From contig OY294068.1 in NCBI GenBank assembly GCA_958510875.1, positions 12,811,282 to 12,875,281 of the forward strand: a stretch of DNA of 64,000 bases. Reading direction: 5' to 3'. How positions within the stretch are numbered: position 1 is the stretch's first letter; the number at the start of each line of letters is the position of its first letter. The DNA is from Endomychus coccineus. Its lineage: Eukaryota > Arthropoda > Insecta > Coleoptera > Endomychidae. The notes under the pieces are model-generated. The model did no database searches. It had not been told where the DNA came from and saw only the letters and a program-made list of their open reading frames with translations. This document shows positions 1-11,699 of the stretch, piece after piece. The translations under genes were made by a program, and so were the position numbers.

Positions 1-645
1 CTGGTCTCTGGTTTGTTGCGATGAATCCATGTTTTGTAAACGGTTATGAAACGGCATAAAAGTCCTCCTTATTGCGCCTGAACATCGCCAAACTTCCCTT
101 TGAAGTTGTCAAACGGTGCGGCACTCATCTGACAGATAGCTTTCTCATATTCAAAATCAAAAATGTATGCAAAATGTTCCGTACTCGTTCGGTTTAGCCT
201 CAGCAAACTCGTGCACATTAACTCGCCGATCGTCCAATATTATACCATGGATTTTATCGACAATTTCTGGCGTTGTAACCTCAACTGAATGACCAGAACG
301 TTCGGCGTCCTTTGTGGTCATACCAGCCCAACAAAATGAATCGTTCCAATCGATGCTGAAGAGTCATCATAATGTTTAAGGAGTCATGTTTGGTTTGCGC
401 AATTTTTTTTCCATCCAAGAGATAACGTTTAATCTAGACGCGATATTCACTTTGTCCATGTTTATAAAATCTTCAAAAGCTGCTTGCTTTTGATGGGTGT
501 CAAAACAGAACTTAATGACATATCAGTCTGAAACTTCCAATGCGTTGTAGTAAAGGTGGTACATCACAAATGTCACATGAGGTTTTCGATTGTGGCGCCA
601 TCTGTTTTATTTTTCAGGGACTTTTCACCTTGTTAAAAAGGCGGA
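1..645 (-). mobile_element. mariner element, 5' half, cut by window edge
   Basis: Degenerate Tc1/mariner (irritans-like) DNA transposon read on the minus strand. The 5' terminal inverted repeat lies near 611-640 (ttttcagggacttttcacct on the plus strand) and the transposase runs toward position 1. Reverse-strand frames show the helix-turn-helix part, the linker (VEVTTPEI, then DDRRV), and the start of the catalytic domain (TWIHRN). Frames are broken by several indels and stops. The catalytic part lies outside the window. The same family recurs at 1740, 30400, 48890 and 60970. Confidence 0.85.
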
Positions 646-1739
646 CACGTTGCATCAAAATAAATAATGTTATCCTATAATTACTTTTTATTAACTTTTA
701 ATATGGAACTTCATCAGTAACATAAATTTAGACATTTATTTTATTGAGAAATGTCATTTTTGACAAAGAGGCATTTCATAGACGAAACATAACATTAAGA
801 ATTTTGTAGTACCTCTATAAATATTTGACATTCTTCATATTCCAATACGGCATTTTATTTGTGCATGAAATTGAGCAACTTCGCTATAATGATGAGGTTT
901 GACTTCGAGTCACTCCGTCCAATTTGGGGATTATTTTGTGATATTTCTTCTTCATATACGTTTCGGCAAATCAAAACATCATTATATTAGAAATGATCAT
1001 ATTATTGTATAATTTTAATTATTCCGCTTATATTGATTCACAACGTATATTTTTGATTTGACTGTCTGTCATCAACTCTGATCTATAAATCACTAACTTC
1101 TCTCACCCGTAGGATCCGAAAATATTTTACGAATGATTAGAAACATTTCAAGACGTCAAATCGGATTGATAGCAGGAGAATTCCGCAACTTTCTGCTGGT
1201 TGAATGTAAAAGTGTAATATATATTAATAATTCAAAAAACATTAGTTCAATTTGAAAAACTCAAGATTTATGTCAAGTTGAAAAATGTATCTCAGTTGTT
1301 AACTGTACAAATTTTTAGCGAACACCACTGGCGATAAATCTAGAGGGTGTAACAGTACTTGTAGTAAAATAGCTATATTTGCCTTGTGATTCTTGGCAAG
1401 AATGCAAATAATGTTTACCATCTCCTTGCAGCAGATGGTGTCAACGTTTGAGTTATTTGGACAAGAAACGTTTCATAGATATTTGCTTCCCATCGACCAC
1501 AAAACCACTGCCAGCCAGCATTGTAAATATTTTACATTAATCATACGGCGACTTACAAGCTACCGACTAAGTGCAAACTTAAACTTTAAATACGAAACTA
1601 TTTGTCATACATACATAATTCATTCAAAAGTGTGGTTTCCTTACTTGGTACTTAAACAGATTATAGAAAACTGAACAAAGCTAGAATCGTAATTTACGGT
1701 CCTCTCAGTAGAATTGTGGAAAATTATTAATTTTTATAA
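646..1739. other. unassigned AT-rich spacer
   Basis: No domain, repeat or RNA gene recognised. The 93-codon frame at 1393-1674 shows no motif and I treat it as chance. Confidence 0.5.
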
Positions 1740-2060
1740 ATATACCAAAGAGGCAAGTGGGTATACGAGGGCAAGGCGAAAAGTTCCTGAAAAATGAAAC
1801 AAGAAATGATTTATACGGTCAAAATTTATACTATTGCTCAACATAATCTTGTAGGCCCGATAAACTTCGTACAACGTTTTTCTAGATTTTCGATCAATTC
1901 CAAATAATACGATTCCGGCAATTCTTCGAAATAGGCGTTTTTTCTGCGTTGTGCTGATCGTTGGAGCCAAATCTCTTTCCGAACCATTTCTTCAAGTTTG
2001 GAAATAGATAAAAATCGCAGGCGGGGCCAACAGTTCAATCTTTGCAAATGTTTGTTCGCT
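1740..2060 (-). mobile_element. mariner transposase C-terminal fragment with 3' TIR
   Basis: Minus-strand frames show the end of a mariner transposase: a degenerate third catalytic region, then KLEEMV and, after a frameshift, NAYFEELPESYYLELIENLE, which is the usual C-terminal helix of this family. The 3' TIR is at 1766-1795 (cgagggcaaggcgaaaagtt) and is preceded by TA, the mariner target dinucleotide. The N-terminal half is missing; upstream sequence (above 2060) is unrelated. It cannot be the missing half of the 1-645 copy, because the order on the strand is wrong. Confidence 0.8.
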
Positions 2061-2289
2061 CGAAGTCTGCTCAAGAAATTCATATTTTCGCTGTTCACAA
2101 AATGTTAAAAACTGCTTCCAAATGCATTTGTGCGTTTTCACCGAGTTTGCAGCGTAAAAGATTTAATTGATTAGCTTATTTCTGAATTTGAAGTTTTTCC
2201 GAAGCGATTCATTGTGATTTTGATTGACGTTTGTTGATAAATATAAACCTGTTATTATGTAGTAGAGTATGTGAAACATTTTGATCGAA

Positions 2290-3583
2290 AAGTTTTTATG
2301 ATTTAACGCGACCCCACGCAAAATGTTTGTTTTGGTGTATAAAACAAAAGTCTGAAATTTCTACCTTCTAAATTGACCGAAACCCCTTTTTTTTCCGCCA
2401 TTTTGTGGTATTTTGGACATTTTTAGGGGGAGTTTGTCAAAAAAAATCTCCAGTTGTATTGGGAATTAAGAAATAAAACTGGAACCCTTTTATTGTCAAT
2501 GCTTAAGGAACTCCCAGTTCAAATTTCAAGTTGAACCGACTTCCCCCTTCCTCGCAATATATATGTATATATACATATATGCATGGGAACTTGCGTGACG
2601 GCTAACTCGGTCAATTTTCAACCGATTCAACTGAAATTTGGACTATAGGTAGGTTTTATGCCCTCAAACTGCCTTCCGATTTTCAAGTCAAAATATTGAA
2701 TTGTTTCTGAGAAATTCGAGTTTAAGTCAATTTTTGAGCTAATTTCCCAATTGAAATATCTCATGTCCTTTTCATCCGATTGACATTTGCTTAGCGTCAA
2801 AATTACCTACATTTTGACGCTAAGCAAATACACATGTGCAAATATGCATGTGTAAATACGTGTTATTGTGTTTATATGTGTGTATGTAAGTGAGTGTACG
2901 TGTATGTAAGTGTGTGTGTATGCATATTTGCATTCATATGCACATTTTATGATTTTTTTATGTTAAAAAAAATGTATATACCTTTATCACCTAAAATAGT
3001 ATCATATTGCTGAAGTAGTATAAAAACGATGATTACTACGTAAAAATATATGCAAATACCTACATTTTGACGCTAAGCAAATGTCAATCAGATGAAAAGG
3101 ACATGAGATATTTCAATTGGAAAATTAGGTCAAAAATTGACTGAAACTCGAATTTCTCAGGAACAATTCAATATTTTGACTTAAAAATCGGAAGGCAGTT
3201 TTGAAGGCATAAACCCTACCTATAGTTCAACTTTCAGTTGAATCGGTTGAAAACTGCCCGAGTTAGCCATCACGCAAGTTTCCATGCATATATGTATATA
3301 TACATATATATTGCGAGGAAGGGGGAAGTCGGATCAACTTGAAATTTGAACTGGGAGTTCCTTAAACATTGACAATAAAAGAGTTCCAATTTGGTTTCTT
3401 AATTCCCAATACAACTGGAGATAGAAACTTTTTTTTGACAAACTCCCCCTAAAAATGTCCAAAATACCACAAAATGGCGGAAAAAAAGGGGTTGCGATCA
3501 ATTTAGAAGGTAGAAATTTTAGACTTTTGTTTTATACACCAAAACGAACATTTTGCGTGGGGTCGCGTTAAATCATAAAAAAT
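2290..3583. mobile_element. fold-back element with ~510-bp inverted arms
   Basis: Two long arms, about 2293-2802 and 3060-3581, are reverse complements with scattered mismatches. The outer ends read atgatttaacgcgacccc on the left and ggggtcgcgttaaatcat on the right. The arms share AT-rich palindromes (atatatgtatatatacatat at about 2558 and 3293) and the inner motif tttgcttagcgtcaaaa. The 250-bp centre holds a TG-rich simple repeat (2869-2925). There is no coding capacity, so it is a non-autonomous terminal-inverted-repeat element or MITE. I could not define a target duplication. A transcript would fold into a long hairpin. Confidence 0.88.
2869..2925 (+). repeat. TG-rich simple repeat in fold-back loop
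   Basis: Imperfect (tg/ta)n run, including gtgtatgtaagtgagtgtac and a related second copy, between the two arms of the fold-back element. Confidence 0.75.
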
Positions 3584-3905
3584 TTACCGATATCACTACT
3601 AATGGTAGTTATTTAATCATGGCTATCGATTTAAATTAGTATTCATTATTTTTGCTTCGTTGAACCAACCGAAAAACGAAAGTGATTGAACCACGTCGTC
3701 AAGGGTATATTCGTTTATCTATACATAGTAATACAATTTGTGATAGCTTTTGGCACAATTTATGATGAATTATATAATCTACAGAATACACATGATAGAT
3801 CGATAAATCCAAAAATAATTCCCCAGATATTTCTTCAAACTTGTTGCCATTCGGCAAGTTTTATTCTTCAAATACAGAAAGGTTATAGGAGGACACTATT
3901 GATTT
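3584..3905. other. unassigned spacer
   Basis: Nothing recognised between the fold-back element and the retrotransposon tail. The 75-codon frame at 3686-3913 has no motif. Confidence 0.45.
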
Positions 3906-5640
3906 GCTATTAGAATAGAATAGAATAGAATACAATATAACTTTATTTACAAATAACCAATGGAATTACAAAATCATACATTGCAATTGGCAAATGTGTC
4001 GCGATCGGATGAAAATGAAATGCAAAATTTAATTTAAAATCACAGAAGGAATTCATCAGCATGATAGGAATTTTTGTCCAATAAATATTTTTTCAAATAT
4101 TTTTTAAATTGATAAAATTTCTTCAGCTCTGTTAAATACTGTGGAGGACCATTATTATACTATTTACAACCATTATAAAAGAAATTCTTTTGATTTAAGG
4201 CACTTGTATGCTGATCATTGATGAAATTAGACTTATTGCGTGTATTATAATTCTGAACTACACAGTGCCTAGAAAATAATGTTTGATTGTTATGAATAAA
4301 ACAACATAATTCATATACATAGGTGGTAAAAGAGTTAATATGTTATATTTCTTGAAGATCTTTGGGATTCTCTAAGCTGGATACCAGACAAAAGAAGTAT
4401 TGCATACTTTTGAAGTATAAATACCCTATTACAGGAAGAACAGTAACCCTCATTTATTATATTGTAGCTCATTACAGAAGCAAAGTTAGCATGATAGACG
4501 GTTAATAGAATGTTTTGACTGCAGGTACCTACCAAAGAGTAACATTTTTTTAGATTTTTACAGAGTGAATCAACATCTTCATCCCCGAGGAGTTGGCTGT
4601 TCAACATTAAGCACCAATAGCTGTGTACTGTGTAAAACAGTGTGAAAAATTTGTATTGGTCGATACATTCTATGTTGATATTTGATCTAACTGATCGAAA
4701 ATGAACTTCTTTGTCTTATCTTTATTTATATTCAATTTATTTCTAGTTGACCATAATGAAGTATTATCTAGAAATATGATAGCTTTATGTTTTGCGTCTT
4801 CTATATTTTCAGTTGCTGTCGTCAGCATAACTGGCGATTTTTATATCAATTTCTATAGATAATAAATAAAATTGGTCCTAAGATTTTGCCTTGAGGTACT
4901 CCTTTATACAATTTTTCTTTTCGCTAATAGTACAGTTAGGTGATTTAACGTATTGTAAACGTCCACTCAGATACGATCTGAAAAGATGGTTGACTTTACC
5001 ACGAATACCATATCTACACATTTTATAGAGAAGAATTTCATTGTCAAAACACTCGAAAGCTTCACTGAAATCAACGAATGTACCCAAAGCAATCAACTTT
5101 TTCATCAATAGAAACAGTTACATCCAATAGAAAATCACAGAGAGCTGTATGAACTAATTTGTTTTTTGTAAATCCATGTTGGGCAGGATTTATAATTTAA
5201 TATTTAGATAAAAATGTATTTAATTATCCATAGATAGCATATTCGTAGATTTTAGAGAAGCTAGATTAAATGCTGCTAGGACGGTATTTGGATGCGTCTG
5301 TCGGATCACCTTTTTTGAAGAATGACATGATCATTGCAAGTTTTAGGTTGAGTGTGCAAATTATAAGGGACCTCAAAGGATTTGCTAGATAGTTTCTACA
5401 GTTCTTCAGAATATTTCAAGACATATTGTCAGTTCCACATATGCTAGAAGCTTTTAAGTTGTTGATAATATTAATTATGTCTGATTCAGAAATATTCGAG
5501 AAAACAAAAAGAATCTGTTATTGCACATTTTTTTCCATGAAATTGAAGTCAAATCGTCTTTTGTTGTGTCGATATTTATAAAGTAAGTATTGAGAATATT
5601 GGCTGATTCAATAACAATCAAAAACCCTTTCAGAATTCCC
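3906..5640 (-). mobile_element. CR1/Jockey-type non-LTR retrotransposon, 3' part
   Basis: Read from 5640 down to 3906. Reverse transcriptase blocks appear in the expected order: a thumb-side lead-in with FFKKGDPTDASKYRP near 5300; motif A with FVDFSEAFECF near 5060; YLSGRLQYVK near 4960; KGVPQGKILGPILF at about 4865-4910; YADD at 4818-4829; then the C-terminal stretch LLTVYHANFASVMSY and RVFILQKYA at 4400-4520. The 3' end is an aataaag-type signal followed by a (TATTC)n tail at 3911-3935. Several stops and frameshifts separate the blocks, and the second Asp of motif A is Glu, so it is inactive. The 5' end is truncated. Confidence 0.85.
3911..3935 (-). repeat. (TATTC)n tail of the retrotransposon
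   Basis: Plus strand reads gaatagaatagaatagaata. It is the 3' simple-repeat tail expected of a target-primed insertion. Confidence 0.8.
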
Positions 5641-5649
5641 AAGCCGAAC

Positions 5650-6804
5650 CCGTTTTATAGGAAAACATTGCTCAAAGTAGTAAAGCAATATATAAATTGT
5701 GTTTATTATTGTACTTGAGAGAAGAGAAAATAAGAAGAAGGAATGTCTGTTTTCGTAAACTGATAAATACAGCACATAATCGGAATAAAAGAATTATACA
5801 TTATTCATTTGACGAATATCACTCTCTTTCCGAAAATACTGTGATTTGAAATATCAATTCCAAACACTGAGTTTTTTCAATAGTGTCGATACGAAGCTAA
5901 GCTATCATACTTTGTCGCCCAAGGCGGTGTAGTTTAATTATGACCTAAATTGAAATGAATCCAGTATTTGTCATTACTATAAATGGAATCTTGTGGGAAT
6001 GTATATGTAATTAAATATTTGCTTAGTGAAACATTCTTCGGCTATTCCAAGCACATGCTATAAAATAAATTGTCAGGTAAGAATTAGAATTATGTTTCTC
6101 ACCTTTATAAATAACTGGAGACATGTAATTGCCTGAATCAGGGTGCATGAATAGCTCAATATTTCATCCACCGGTTTATACTTCCATATAAAAAATATGG
6201 GATAATTATGCATGGACCATCTCTCTGTCCGGGAGTTCATTCACTGTCAGAACGTGCTTAGCCCTTGTCAACACGGTTGTTTGTTTGCCCGAGGCCGTGA
6301 AACATTCATGTGTACCTACTCTATTTGCTGGCAGGTTAAAACATAGTTTATCGCCGTAGTAAATGTTATTCATATAATCATTCTTTTACTATGTAATTAA
6401 AAGTTGTAGTACTAGAATTATGACACCGATAATATGCTTATTATGATAGTCTGGAACAGCGGTTCTCAATCGCTGAAGTAAGATGTCTAAGGAGGACATT
6501 TCTTATTTCAAATGTATACAAATCTTTTTGAAGATGCATTCATAAATTTCAGGCTTATCTACATCCATGAAAGCTGAAACGCCACGTTCTATGACATTTT
6601 CAGAGCAGAAGGAGAATAACTCTGGAGTTCTCTTACAAGCATAGACAATTGAAAATCCTCCTAGATAAATTTGGTAAACAGGATGTCTGGGGAAAGAGTA
6701 ATATGATTCATGATGAAACACTGCAAATTGGCCTTGTGAATAATGGAGGCATGTATATTCTTCAAATAAGTGGAAGAAACCCCAAAACTCACTGACTACA
6801 GAAC
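5650..6804. other. unassigned spacer
   Basis: No recognisable domain. A minus-strand 72-codon frame at 6503-6721 has no motif I can name. The motif cagcggttctcaat at about 6458 resembles hAT ends, but I found no partner. Confidence 0.4.
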
Positions 6805-7400
6805 TAAACTCCTCCTCATAATCACTTGAGGAGAGGGGGATTAGCCCCCAAATGTCCTTGAGTCACTAGGTTGGGCCCATTGTTGCGTCTCGTGGTTGGA
6901 AGCCTATACTATAGGTTTGTGGCCCGCCAGAAACTCAGTATATTGCCAGAGCTGACTTCCATAAGTTCTTCTGGGAGCAGTTTTGATTCTCAGAAGTGTC
7001 GATGACTGAGGTATGATAATGCTGGGCATTCCAACAGATGTGAGAGGCAGTTTCTTCCGCCTCAATGCATTTCCTACATATTGGGTCATCTGTGATGACC
7101 ATAGAGTGTAGGTGTTTGTTACGATGACAGTGACCGGTTAGGATTCCAGTCATCTCTCTGATGTTCCTTCTGTTCAGAGAAAGGAGTTTCTTTGAGAGCC
7201 TAGGCACAGGCTCTTTGAGGCAGAGTTCAGACCACTCTTTATTCAGTTGGCCCTGAAGGGCAAGACCCCCACGCAATTTGATAAAGTTCTAGACGATCCT
7301 CGCCTGGCCAGGGAGTAGGTCATTTCGTTCCCTACAACTTCTCTGTGTCCAGAGACTCAGATGAGTTGAACTTTATTTATCCTGGCTGAACTTCTCCTCA
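6805..7400 (-). mobile_element. I-type non-LTR retrotransposon, RNase H end and 3' terminus
   Basis: Minus strand. From 7400 downward it reads the end of an RNase H domain: RINKVQLI, a stop where Trp is usual, VSGHREVVGNEM, then SLARRGS. Next comes the C-terminal domain (RNIREMTGILTGHC) with a zinc-knuckle-like CRKCIEAEETASHIC. After 6935 the frame shifts into the 3' UTR shared with the copies at 16.1 and 39.1 kb (gttgggcccattgt on the plus strand). The 3' end near 6805 is followed by a degenerate cat/ctc run. RT and endonuclease are absent. Confidence 0.82.
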
Positions 7401-7589
7401 GTAAGAAATATTTCGGGGATAATTACTTGTGCAAATTACACCTACAATTTACCATGACTAATGGAATTGATAAGTGTAAATTCACATGTCAAAAAAACTG
7501 TTGCAATAATTTACTCTGCAATATCAAGTATTTACTACGGGTAACAAAATAATGACGCCAAATAAAGTTCTGAAAGAAACGTGAAATGT

Positions 7590-8860
7590 GCGACAAGAAG
7601 GTTAGATTTGGATGGAGACTTTAAACTACCACAAATTGATAGTGCGGATGAAATTAATATTCTCCCATAAATATAGTAAAGTCGAAACTGTCGCAGTATG
7701 GACGCAATTTTCACTATTTTGCCAGAACGGAAATTATATTTTGGAGCAGCTCTCTAAACGGATTAAATGAAATCCTTGCAGATTGGGCCTTTATTATTAG
7801 GAAAACGAACGGAGATGATTACAAAGAGTTGGTAATCAAGACAATGTGGAACAATACGGCAAAACAGGTTCAAGAATATTACTTCAAGGAATGAATATAA
7901 TATCCTTTTAAAGACATAAGATTTAAGTCATCCCGAAAAACTCCCGATGCTAAACGTCGTACTCTACAAGGAAATGATGTAAAAAGAAGAGAACGTGCAG
8001 CACCCTTCTTACATGATTAATACATGAAAATACTCCATTTCTGGAAAGAAGATAACCCAGAGGGCCTTTAACGAAAATTTTATGAAATCGCTGCTATTGA
8101 ATTAGCCTGGCGTGGCGGTGAAGCATTATATTGCCTTATTCCCCATTTCAGAAAGGAAAATTTAACGACGGATCACTTACAGGTAGGCACTATAGTTTTA
8201 GCGACTACTTACTTTTTCAATTGGCCTTACTTACGTTTGTCTATACAAAGAAGAGATAATCCTGTGTTTTCAAAAACCACACAGAATGAGCTAAGAAATG
8301 CTCCGATAGTAGATGACTAATGAAGAATACCAAGGATCCTGAATATTGTCTAGTTCGCCTTCTTGAAAATCTTGTTAGTAAACGACCGATCAGTACTCAA
8401 ACAGACAGGTTATTTTTAACACCAATTCCATTTTTCACTCAGCAATGCTATAAGGTATTCTCCGTAGGAAGAAATGTTGTTTCCAGTTGGACAAAAGATT
8501 CAGCTCTGAAATTGGGTTTGGACGCAAATAAAATCACAAATCATTCAAACCGGTCAAAAGCAGTGACGTTCTTAGCCAAATCAAGGGTTAATAAACAACG
8601 ATTAATTAAAATAACAGGACATTCCAACATGAATTCAATAAAACCGTATCTATTCATGGATAACCAACATTACTCACAAAATCTTCGAAAAAGGAGCATC
8701 GAAGAAGATGGGAGCGAAAAAACGCAAAAAAGCCAAATCTGTTTGTTGCAAGAAAAGTCTCAAGTCGCACCAAAAAACAGCATCTCGCCATAAGCCAAAG
8801 CATGTTTGTTGCAAGAAACGTTTCAAGTCGCACCAAAAAACAGCGTTCCGTCAAATCATG
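7590..8860 (+). pseudogene. Crypton-like tyrosine recombinase relic
   Basis: Broken gene for a DUF3504/Crypton-type tyrosine recombinase, which would cut and rejoin DNA through a tyrosine. The upstream part (7760-8190) is scattered over frames: LADWAFIIRKTNGDDYKELV and later ELAWRGGEALYCL, whose Arg matches the first catalytic Arg. The open part, 8320-8793 (157 codons), contains CLVRLLENLVSKRP, DRLFLTPIP, then TNHSNR (His75, Arg78), TGHS (His101) and IKPYL (Tyr110). This matches the R-H-R-H-Y set with normal spacing. Stops near 7900-8080 disable it. A possible polyadenylation signal (aataaaa) lies near 9038. A domesticated gene is possible but unlikely given the stops. Element termini were not identified. 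Confidence 0.75.
8731..8843 (+). repeat. 63-bp tandem duplication at the recombinase C-terminus
   Basis: The unit beginning agccaaa and containing tgtttgttgcaagaaa and caagtcgcaccaaaaaacag occurs at 8731 and again at 8794. The 63-bp period is 21 codons. The second copy is partial and ends near 8843. The duplication carries past the stop at 8791-8793. Confidence 0.85.
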
Positions 8861-9420
8861 TTACTCTTAACTTGACGTCAAATGTATCTAATGAAATTGA
8901 TAATGAAAATACTCAAAATCGAAACTGTACATTTTATATTACTTGCGTCTTTCATAAGCAGGTTTAAATTAATGTATTCTCAATTTATTTAGTAAGTAAG
9001 TCAGTTATTTTGTTAGTTGTATTATATTATGGTGTAAATAAAACAATACAGATTAGCTTAAAATTTAATTTCTACTCGTGATATTCTCTATCAAAACATC
9101 ACTCGTGCAACAAAATTTCCTGAGAAACTTTATGAATATTTTGTTTACTACCAATTTTTAGAATGAAAGCATCTATCCATATCTTCAGAAAAAATCCCTT
9201 ACCCTGACGGACTTATGCTTTCATAAAGATTGGATGTGAATAAAATTTTTGAACTTTCGGGAATTTTTGATGCATGTGATATTCCTACTGAATATACAAC
9301 AAGACCGTAGAGGCAATTACACCAAATAACTCTATGAATTCAACGATTCTCGGTGTAACAATTTATTCTAAGCTTAGAGACAATATTATTTTTAACGAGC
9401 AGAGCCACACATTCAGGTAT
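8861..9420. other. unassigned AT-rich spacer
   Basis: Nothing recognised apart from the possible polyadenylation signal near 9038. Confidence 0.4.
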
Positions 9421-9850
9421 AACGAAGCAGATTAAATCTTGGAAACTTCCACTAGCCCACCATTACGTCTACGGTCTCAAAGTTCTGCAATGTTCTGAGG
9501 ACGCGATTTTTAGACTTTATTTCTAAAAATATCTTACAGATTACAGTATTAGGGGGTGAAATCGAGAAACCTAGAAGGCCATTCGATTAATGGAGTAATG
9601 CGATATATCGCAGGTCTAGTTTTTCCTGCTGTTTACATTTCCAACCTTAATAAAAGGTTCCTATTAGAATACAGTTCAGAATTTCGCAATACACTTTCAC
9701 TTTTTGTGAATACTGGCTTCTACAGTTGATAATCCACTCTAGATTATTTACAGACCAATGTTGTATGGTTGCGATGAAACTTCGATATGCCTATATTATC
9801 CCCATGCTGTTGAGTGCATGTAAATTTGAGCTTGGTCTCACGGATTCTCT
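9421..9850 (-). mobile_element. Tc1/mariner-like transposase relic (second family)
   Basis: Minus-strand fragments match the insect DDE transposase family whose catalytic block normally reads WPxRSPDLTPxDFF. Here, from high to low coordinate: NLEWIINCRSQYSQKVKVYC near 9700, ILIGTF near 9660, EWPSRFLDFTP near 9560-9585, and SRPQNIAEL near 9490. The catalytic Asp region is degraded (FLDF in place of SPDL) and stops are frequent. Distinct from the mariner family at 1, 30.4, 48.9 and 61 kb. No TIRs found. Confidence 0.65.
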
Positions 9851-10990
9851 TGGTACGTTCAATTCTGACCTGACCGTGAAAATTATTCGGAATTGTTTGT
9901 CTGTTTGGTCTCCCTCATTCACTTGGATTATTCCTTGTACAATTCTTTGAAAAATACCGATCCCATCAAATAGTTTATTGATTTAAAAAACAATACTTCT
10001 GCTTATAGTCTGTCTTTCCGGATGCCTATTATTGAATTCTATGGCTATTTCTCTCATCGAACGACTGTTATCTCGTACTAATCAGACAATTTAAATGTTG
10101 TACTCTGAATTTAATTGATGTCTCATAACTACTGTAGGTAAGACCCTTTTGAATGCAACACAGACTTCTAAATGCAATACAGACTTTTATAAATACACAA
10201 AGAGAACGCTAATTTCATTACTTCTGACGAACCGAATAACCCTGTTTGACCTTTATCATTCAATTTAATTTGTTTCAACTTGTTATCCTGACTATCTTTG
10301 TTTTTGATTTTGTGCTAATTAATATTTTTCTAACATGGAAAACCTTCTCTGGAATGGCGATAATTGTTATATTGTAAACATTTAGAAGCATGTCGCCCTG
10401 TTTTTTTTTTCCAAGTTTCACAGCATAAATAGCATTCTTTCTCTGGATAAGGACTCATTATTTGAACGGGGTTGCCAGACGTGAATTGAGTCCTTAGTTG
10501 CACCACATTTGCTCTTTTTAATCGAAAAATAAAATTTCTAAGCAAAAACCACGCATACAATTATTATTGATACTATTCTATGTATTATACTGCCTATATG
10601 TACTTTGTTTTCTACTTTTAATTGAAGATTTTAATTGATCGTTAGTTTTAGAGCAATGAATATTCAACAATGTTTTTATTATGGATTTAATAATGAGGTA
10701 AGCAATATCCACTTCTGTGTGATTTTCACAAGCAAAAAAATATTGAAGATAGTCTTCTTCTACATTTATTTATATTATATCATTGAAAGTCGTCTGCAGT
10801 GCAATCTGTTCCGAGAGAAGAAGAAATTTTCGATTTATTTGGTCATAAAACTTTTATACACACTTGTTTACGGGTAAAAAGCGTTCTGAATAAAAAGACA
10901 CCTAAGAAACAGGTGCAACATATAATTTTCCAAAAAAGCAGGTAAAACTCTGATAATCTAATGAATTCTAATATTTACGACCTGTCACAC
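9851..10990. other. unassigned spacer
   Basis: No domain or clear repeat recognised. Short frames at 10330-10560 and 10635-10877 show no motif. Confidence 0.45.
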
Positions 10991-10997
10991 TCGTTAG

Positions 10998-11645
10998 TCG
11001 CGGCCTTGAGACCGTTAGTGGTGGTCCCATTGAAGGGCCCTACTTCTGCTTGGAATACCAGAGGGTTCGGCCAAATTCCTGGGAGGAAGTCCGACTTTAG
11101 ATGAAAGAAAGGACTAACTCCACTTAAAACTAAGTGGTACTGTCGTAAGCTATCTCTAATTCCAAGCCTTTTGTTGATGATGTGACATTCACGTTTGTAG
11201 TCAGGTCTCTGACCTTCTTGATATCAGCGATTAGCCCCGTTAAAGGTCCCTACTTCTGGTTTGAAAATCAGAGGTTTCGGCAAAATTTCCGGGAGGAAGT
11301 TCTGGTAGCAGAAGTGATGAAAAAAGGGAATAAAAGAACTAACTCCACTTGAGAGTGAATGGTACTGTCGTAAGCTACCTCTATACTCCAAGCCTTTCGT
11401 TGATGACGTAACACTTACGTTTGTAGTAAGCCCTCTGGCCTTCTCTATCTATAGTCTATCGAAGTATCATATCACAGCACAGCATACATAGGTCGTTCTC
11501 CTGAGGGGACTTTAGTCCAGCGGTCTAAGCGTTGAAATACCAGAGGGTTCGGCGAAATTTTCGGAAGGAAGTCCTGATAGCAGAAGTAGGCCGACGTTAG
11601 ATGAAAAAAAGGAAAAAAAAACTAACTTCACTCCCGAAATTTGTA
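10998..11645 (+). repeat. three diverged copies of a ~210-bp repeat
   Basis: Copies start near 10998, 11226 and 11495, the last partial. Shared blocks are tacttctg(c/g)ttggaa, cagagggttcgg, gggaggaagt (11081, 11291, and 11562 as ggaaggaagt), taactccactt, tggtactgtcgtaagcta and ttgttgatga. The second unit can form a hairpin between acttctgg and ccagaag. No coding capacity. One block (gggttcggccaaattcc) faintly resembles a tRNA B-box, which is not enough to call a SINE. Confidence 0.75.
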
Positions 11646-11699
11646 AATTTCCGTATTCAAAATATATTGAATTTCTATGACGATGATGTTTCACATTTG

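Noticed and set aside
6455..6721. hAT end (cagcggttctcaat) with a 72-codon minus-strand frame
   Set aside because: No matching inverted end or 8-bp duplication could be located, and the frame has no hAT block.
11495..11560. tRNA-derived SINE promoter (ggtctaagcg and gggttcgg)
   Set aside because: Box spacing and the B-box sequence do not fit, and no cloverleaf could be drawn.
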